From Tretioscincus oriximinensis (lineage: Eukaryota > Chordata > Lepidosauria > Squamata > Gymnophthalmidae): DNA of 64,000 bases. Within the stretch, counting starts at the first letter, position 1, and each line of letters begins with the position of its first letter. The position numbers and the translations under genes were made by a program. Positions 57,481-64,000 of this stretch are shown in pieces. A model generated the notes under the pieces. That model was not told the origin of the DNA. It did not search any database and saw only the letters and a program-made list of their open reading frames with translations. The stretch lies in contig JAJVDF010000221.1 of assembly GCA_022410635.1 (NCBI GenBank), positions 656,901-720,900 on the forward strand, given 5' to 3'.

Positions 57481-58194
57481 TTTGTCAACAGTTTGATCTT
57501 CCAAGTTTCACAAACCCTGTTTTTATACGTNTAAAATGGATTTTTTTTTNNAAAAAGGTCATTACGTCCATCCCTCTGCATTTGATGGACGAGCACAGTG
57601 ACTATGCTAATCCCTACTCAGTCAGCCCACAGAAACGGGACAGAAATGGAGCAGGGAAGATGGTAAAAAGCAGAGTGGATTTAAATCCACTTCACTNTTT
57701 CCTAATTTGGTTTTTCCCTCCACATCAGAATGAGTGTCGCCACACAAATTCCCAGGGAGACTATCATTTGGGTATCTAGATTCAGAATTGCTGTGGACAA
57801 TGTATTTTGCAGACTGGTCGTTCCTTAATGAAAGACACACCACAAGAAGTCTACTGACTACAAATGCTGACTACAAAGCTTCCAAAGCAGTTCTCCTAAA
57901 ACTGAGCTTTCAGTTTTTTAGTCATTAGTATTATGATGAATTAACATACTTCACTGCTTTATGCAAATATCCATCAAACATTTGCTCCCGGACTTGCTAT
58001 TATAAAATGTGCTGATGAGGGTTTCTTGCGCATCCCTATCCTTATATGGAAATGTATTTACAAGGGTGAGCAGCATTTCGTGGATTTAAACAGATAGACA
58101 TAAGATAAAGTTCTGAAAATAGACCTAAAGCTCTCAGACTTTTCATGTGTTATTGGAAACTAAAGACTAGTATAATTGATGTTTGAGTGTCTTG
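57481..58194. other. Stretch without recognised content
   Basis: Opposed ORFs around 57582-57928 with Ns; no domain. Confidence 0.4.
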
Positions 58195-58300
58195 CGGATT
58201 GCTTTTTCTTCTTCCATTTTCCTCTTCTCCTTCTTCTTCTGTCTTTTTCTTCCTCCTCCTGCTCCTCACCTTTCTCTTATTCCTCCTTTTTTCCACTTTA
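58195..58300. repeat. Polypyrimidine tract, about 100 bp
   Basis: C/T on the plus strand for nearly its whole length (ttcttcttccattttcctct and so on), just outside the CR1 3' end at 58312. Confidence 0.9.
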
Positions 58301-58311
58301 ATGAATCTTAG

Positions 58312-59205
58312 AATCATAGAGTTGGAAGGGACCTCCAGGATCATTGGGTCCAACCCCCTACTTGATGCAGGAATCATTAAACCATCCCAGACAAATGACT
58401 GTCCAGTCTCTGTTTAAAGACTACCAGAGAAGGCNAACTCACCACCCCCTGTGGCAAACTGTTCCACTGGTTTATCACCCTGACTGTTAGAAAGTTTTTT
58501 CTGATATCTAATCTAAATCTACTCCCTTGCAGTTTCTAGTCCTTCCATGTGCTAATGAGAACAGTGCTGATCCCTCTGCTCTGTGNCAGCCCTNCAGATA
58601 TTTGTAGACAGCTATCAGGTCTCCTCTCAGTCTTCTCTTTTGCAGACTAAACATCCCCAGATCCTTTAACCATTCCTCATAGGACATGGTTTCCAGACCA
58701 CTCACCACCCTTGTAACTCTCTTTTGTACCTGCTCTAGTTTATCAATGTCCTTTTTAAATGGCCCCCCCAGAACTGAACACAGTATTCCAAGTGTGGTAG
58801 TTCCAAAGTACTGTAGAGAGGAATAATTACTTCACGTGAATGAGATTCTATGCCCCTCTTGATACATCCCAGGATTGCGTTTGCCTTTTTTGCAGCTGCT
58901 TCACACTGTTGACTCATATTTAATCTGTGATCTACCAAAACATCCAGGTCCTTCTCACCTGTGCTACTGCTCAGACATATTCCTCCCATTCTATATGTGC
59001 TGTTTTCATTATTTTGCCCAGATGTAGGATCTTGCATTTCTCTCTGTTAAATACCATTCTGTTAGTTTCAGCCCATTGTTCCAGCTTGTCTAGATCTTTT
59101 TGAATCCTATCTCTATCTTGTTTAGTATTAGCAACAGCACCTAGTCTTGTGTCATCAGCAAATTTGATAAGTTTTCCTTCACTTCCCTCATCTAGGTCAT
59201 TATAA
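58312..59205 (-). mobile_element. CR1 LINE, second type, 5' truncated
   Basis: On the minus strand the 3' UTR ends with ggtccctt(c)caactctatga and attctaagattc (58340-58312), i.e. the CR1 end known from birds and other sauropsids, unlike the 'ttatgttc' type elsewhere in this window. ORF2 C-terminal text: [20 protein letters not shown] and DLIAVYKYL at 58700-58600, and [24 protein letters not shown] text with [15 protein letters not shown] at about 58960-58840. 5' end near 59205, close to the duplicated word cattataat. Three Ns. Confidence 0.88.
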
Positions 59206-60715
59206 TCATTATAATGACTCTGTCTAGTCCTTTTATACTCAAACGTTTACCCAGGTCCTAGCCTATTAGTAAACCACACCACAAGTGTCCAATTTTTGTA
59301 CTCTCTAAGTGATCCTTTTCTTCTCCAGGCATTTTTTTTAAAGTTTGAAAATGCTTTCCTAACTTCAACAGAAAGGTAACAACTTTGTCATCCAGATCTA
59401 TTAATACATTGCTACAGTTCAATGGAGCAGGAGATTCCTGTACATTTGTACCATTTCTCTGTGGGTTGGGAGTGATCCATTTTATCAATGCCATCATTTC
59501 ATCTTTCAGACTACAGAGGCTCATTTCTCTTATTGCTTTAACATGAGGTACAGTTTTTGATCTCTCAGCGAGGAAATTACTCTACCCCAATTTCCATTTT
59601 ATATGGAAAATTTGCACATAGGATTTTCAATGTGAGTACTTGAAAACTGACACTTTCTTCTCAAATACCATGGTTTTGAGTTTACCAGGGCACTAATAAG
59701 AGAGACCTATTTCTGGAAAATCAAGCTGCATCTTCATTATGCAGCAATATAGCTTAAATGAGGCCAACTTTCATTTATTCCCAATAAAAAGCAGCTGCAC
59801 CAAAGACTGGATTAAGACACCTTGACTGTGTAATAGAGGAAGAGAGAAAAATTAGACTGAAGTTGTAGTATTAACATTTCGTTCTTCTTCTCCGTTTGTT
59901 AAATCAATACTGCTGTTGAGGAATAGGAAGGTAAATATACAGTTCTTCAAAAAATAACTATTTACAGAGATTTCAGAAAAGAACGGCTCCAACGAGGTGA
60001 CAAAATAACAAGAAATTCCTCATTACAATTATTATTCTTCCTGGTTGCTTTCAAACCTAGAGGGAAAATGGTAGATTTTACACAGCAATAATTTTAACAT
60101 TTATGTTCCATTTCTTCAACTACTACAACTAAATGGCTAATACGAATTTGGGATTCCAGCGATTGTGTATGAAAAGCACTATATTTTTCCAGACAGAATC
60201 TTCTAAAAGGTGGATTAGATCGATGGAATGTTACTTCTCTTAAGCTACTTTAAAATTAAAGCTGCCATGATGTATGTGTGCAAAGAGACAGCTTGCACCT
60301 ACGAACAATGCAATTCTTTGGGGGAATGGGATCGGTCTAGGGATGGAACAGTGTCCATAACAGAGAGAAAAAATCAGGTGGACAGGAGTTCCAGTTAGAA
60401 ATCTGGTTACAAATAGTGTGACAAATGCCAACACCCCAAAAATCACATCCACCACTCTTCAGCCAGAGTCACACACATTCTTTTCTCATCCAACTTCAGT
60501 CCTGAACTACATTAGAAAAAAAAACTTTCCCCCTGTTTTAGTCCAGTTCTTGAGGACTGAAGATGGATCAAAAGTATATGTCTGACTCCAGCAAAAAAGT
60601 CACTTTTTTCTTCAGCACTTGAGCTGGGAGATGACTACTTTTCAGGCAAGGATGTATGATCTTCCCCCACAAGTTACCAAAGATTGCCCTTAACAGTGGG
60701 TGTGTATGCATTCTC
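59206..60715. other. AT-rich stretch without recognised content
   Basis: A minus ORF of 88 codons at 59258-59524 has no family motif. Nothing else recognised. Confidence 0.4.
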
Positions 60716-61254
60716 AGAGTGCATCCAGATTACTGCATTTTGCAGCGATTTTTCTAAATTCCATTTACAAAAAGCTTACAGTTTACTCCACACACTCAAA
60801 AACACGTTTCCTTCCTCATTAATTTATTTACAGTTCCCGTAAAGCACTAGGATAATTCCTTTCAATTCCTTATGTCATTGACTGCTGGCTCCTCTTGTTA
60901 CCGGGAGGTATTAAGGGGGGAAATCACTTTGAAGTCGATGGGTGTTTGGAAAGTGCTGTTTTTTCAGTCACAGACATTAATTCAGCATGAGAAAACAGCT
61001 TTCCTATGCCCTGTCTTACTGAAAGGTAGGAAAAGCATTGTGAGGTAGGAAAGGAACTCTTGAGCCTTCTTGCAGGTGAAGTTCCTAGGACATAAAGACA
61101 GAATATTATGCTATGGAAACTGCAGAAAAGTTCTAGGAGGAAAAAGTGAAGCAATAGACCTTTCTAGTTCTACCACTGCTGTACCGCTGAAATTAGTTGT
61201 GGCTTCCATAATCACACTCTTAGGGTAAAGAAAACCTCATCTAGATGCACCCCT
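60716..61254 (+). mobile_element. TIR element of about 540 bp
   Basis: The left end is agagtgcatccagat; the complement of the right end is agggtgcatctagatg. Internal blocks agree in order with 25311-26035. The flanks do not show a convincing duplication. Non-coding; superfamily unknown. Confidence 0.65.
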
Positions 61255-64000
61255 AAATGGTTTGTCCCACAAGTAGAATTGATCCAGAATTATGTTTTCT
61301 GGTCCTTTCTGTTTTATGCCTTTTTTCAAATTATGTGTTAGATTAGGGACCTACTTTTCAGAACGTTCCATAGTTTACAAAAACCTGTGAATGGCAGGAT
61401 CCTTTTCCGAGATACAGCCCAGAATAAAGTTCAATGTGAATTCATCTTGTAGCCTTTTGAATGTGACCATACTAGTTGTAGATCATAAGAAAACAAGACC
61501 AAAAGAATTTGAAAGGCTGCATGTTCCCTATCCTTTTCTTAAGGGCTGTTCCATTATGTTACGCCTTTGAACACGACTGAACATCTGTCTGTTCTCACAA
61601 CAACCAATCTCTTTCATATGAAAGTCCAAAAGACAGACAAAAGCATGTTTTGCTCATAGTCTTCCAACAGCTGGCTTTTAGAAGAACATTTAACAATATC
61701 TCATTGCTAAGGAAGCACATGAGGAAAGTTTGGAGAGCATAATTTTAATTTGGGAGCTGACTAATAGTTTATTGTAAACCCTTTATTAGAATTTCAGTTT
61801 AGAAGAATGTAGCAATATTATTATTGCTAGCTATTTTTGGTCTGCTTGGTTTTTTTAAAGTTCAGGTTATTTACTTCCACCACAATCTTATATTCCAGGA
61901 TTCTTCTCTGTCTTTATTGTTCACTCAAAGGCTCCCACAATATTTTTAACAGATTAGAATTTAGATTTCTAAGGTCAAATTTTATGAAAGGGGTGCTGCA
62001 AACAATAAGGAAACAGCTGAACATATTAATCAAATTTCGTGAGTGATATCTTGTAACATTCTTCACTCAGTTGAAAACCCACTGCAGCTGTTTGGTCTGT
62101 TGCAGAATATCTTGTGGTGGTTTGGGGACTCACCGTAGCATTATACCAATTGATAATCTAAAATATTTTTCCTTCAGGGTTACTAATAATATACAAATGT
62201 TGCTGCTGCTCTCATTGGTGGTCTCAGTATCGACTTTGATTGACTCTTCCTAACAAGGCAGAAGCAATCTTCATCCATTCCTCTTTCCCTCACAGTTTCC
62301 TTTTATTCTTCCCCACATAGCTTATTTTTCAAACAATGGAGGAAAAGGGATTTTTTTGTTATTTAAATGAAAACCAAGAATTAGGAGCAGATTCCTGTGT
62401 ATTCCAGACCTCTGAGATTAGTAAAAAAAATGTTGAGGGGAGGACTAAAATGTTTGGCAGGCTTTCAGAAGAATGAAAATAGATGGAAAATCATGGATAT
62501 TAGGTGGTGATAACTCTCTACTCCAGATATATTCCTGTACCTGGCAATGTGAATGCTGAGTGTGTCAGCATTTTGCCACATCTCCTTCCCAACCATTTGA
62601 AGGTCCTCAAAAAGAAATATAGACATAAATGTGAAATTGGTGAAACATCTTCTATTTTTAAAAGCGTCTTCCACATAAAATTGCTAAGCAAGTGCACAGG
62701 TTTTTGACTGAACTCCATCTGGTTATCATAATAAACTTGGAAGTCAGTCCCACCAAAGCCAATGGGATGTTTTCCCAAGTAAGTGTAAATAGGACAATGG
62801 CCTTATTTCATCACAGTTTTTTCACATTATTCCCACCTTTTTCTTGCGTGAACATCTTGTGCTTCTGAAATCCATCATGCCAGATTTGGCTCCCTCAGGC
62901 CACCCGCTGCCTTCAGCATTTGGACTGTCAGCTATGGAATGTCATTGTGGCTTACAGAGTAGGAACTCTGGTGCACTGAAATACAGTATATTTTGTCTGC
63001 AGTGCTAGGCTGCTGCTCTCGATGGTGTTTTTTTCCCTTGAAGAGATCACCAACATTTTCCCCCCCACTGGATAGCTAGGACCAATCCCAATGGCACTGC
63101 TAACATTACACACATTACATATATCCCACAGTGCTGTATCTAATGGTTGACATGTTATATCATAGACACCAAGAACTTCATTGAGGGAAATATAACATAG
63201 AAATGCTATAAGCAATAAACAACAGGGGATGATTAAAAAGTGGAAAATCATAGGCTTCTAAAGACATAGTCATTATTTTATCTTTAAATTGGAAATGGCC
63301 AACATTGGCCAACCCCCTAAAAATGAATACTATCTATGAGTAATCTTCTCTCAGTTCAACTTCCCAGAAGTTGGATTGAAGTGGAACAGAAAGTTCACAT
63401 TTCCCTCAGCAGTGATTTTCTTTCCATCCTTTTAAATCTCCGGGGCTGATGGTAAGATGAATGGGGAAAGACTTGGACGGGAGCAGACAGTTGATCAAGA
63501 AAGGTGAACCAATGAGGAAGGTATAGAGGATGTAATTTTGTCCTAAAGGCCCATGCCTGTCACAGACCTCACACCTCCTTCATGGCTCCCCCAGGATTCC
63601 TTTAGCAGAGCCCCTGGCTGAAACTCCTCCCCCCTCCCAAAAAGTGGGGTAACAGTTATGGGGAATAGTTTGGGAATAGTTCGAAGGCAGGCATATCACA
63701 GGGCAGGCAGGGGTTGGAATGTGAAACAAGAACCTGGGGGAACCACAAAGAGNCGTTGGGGCCGTAAAAGGCATCTGGCCTTGGGAACAACGTTGCATTT
63801 CCCACTCCCTTTCCTTCCAATTGCCCCATCCCCTCTTAGTTCTTACTTCCTACCCCAGAGTTATTATCATGCTTGAAAGGGATAGTTGCAGCCACCGAGG
63901 GAAGTGTGAGTTCTCAGTCACCTCCTCAATCCAACTTCTGGATAAACTGGATTGAGTGAGACTATGTCTAACTCCAGCTTCTCACATCAATGGCTTTTTA
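61255..64000. other. Stretch without recognised content
   Basis: About 2.7 kb to the right edge. Short ORFs (under 100 codons) on both strands, none with a domain. No repeat family recognised by eye; the GC content rises slightly after 63400. Confidence 0.45.

Overview
The window looks like non-coding vertebrate nuclear DNA, most likely from a squamate reptile. It is AT-rich and ORFs are short and broken. I recognise no host exon, rRNA, tRNA, snoRNA, CRISPR array or bacterial-type operon. The squamate reading rests on the mix of interspersed repeats: CR1 LINEs of the sauropsid type (3' ends with repeats of TTATGTTC), a BovB/RTE 3' end, L1-type LINE remains with a polypurine 3' UTR, two families of tRNA-headed SINEs, and many short non-autonomous DNA transposons, mostly hAT-like. 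No family assignment was checked against a repeat library.

Layout. 1-583: broken CR1, minus strand. 2405-3745: minus-strand CR1 with RT and EN remnants fused by deletion, and a small poly(A) insertion with a 16-bp target duplication inside it. 3757-4274: old TIR element followed by a type 2 SINE. 6976-7387: type 1 SINE (minus) with a very long (TTA)n/(TTG)n tract at its 3' end. 8362-8528, 13211-13698, 39447-39968, 46554-46736, 47956-48136, 48594-49042, 52755-53282: seven copies of one TIR family. 10169-10381 and 24235-24442: short CR1 3' ends. 11634-11968 and 52391-52741: a TIR element of about 340 bp in both orientations. 13925-14296: hAT-like element with 8-bp duplication that contains the only large assembly gap. 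16520-17480: decayed LINE. 25311-26035 and 60716-61254: a long TIR family, one copy split by a SINE. 28112-28584, 33393-33555, 51624-52086: hAT-like elements with target duplications. 32690-33060: BovB 3' end. 35755-37100: the best preserved CR1 RT. 55373-57344: two L1-like pieces in opposite orientation, then a SINE. 58312-59205: a second CR1 type, minus strand.

Nothing here is a working gene set. The biology is repeat dynamics: nested insertions that give relative ages, one SINE head with two different tails, microsatellites grown from SINE tails, and several small TIR families whose target-site duplications can be read directly. Between these repeats lie AT-rich stretches in which I see no recognisable gene.
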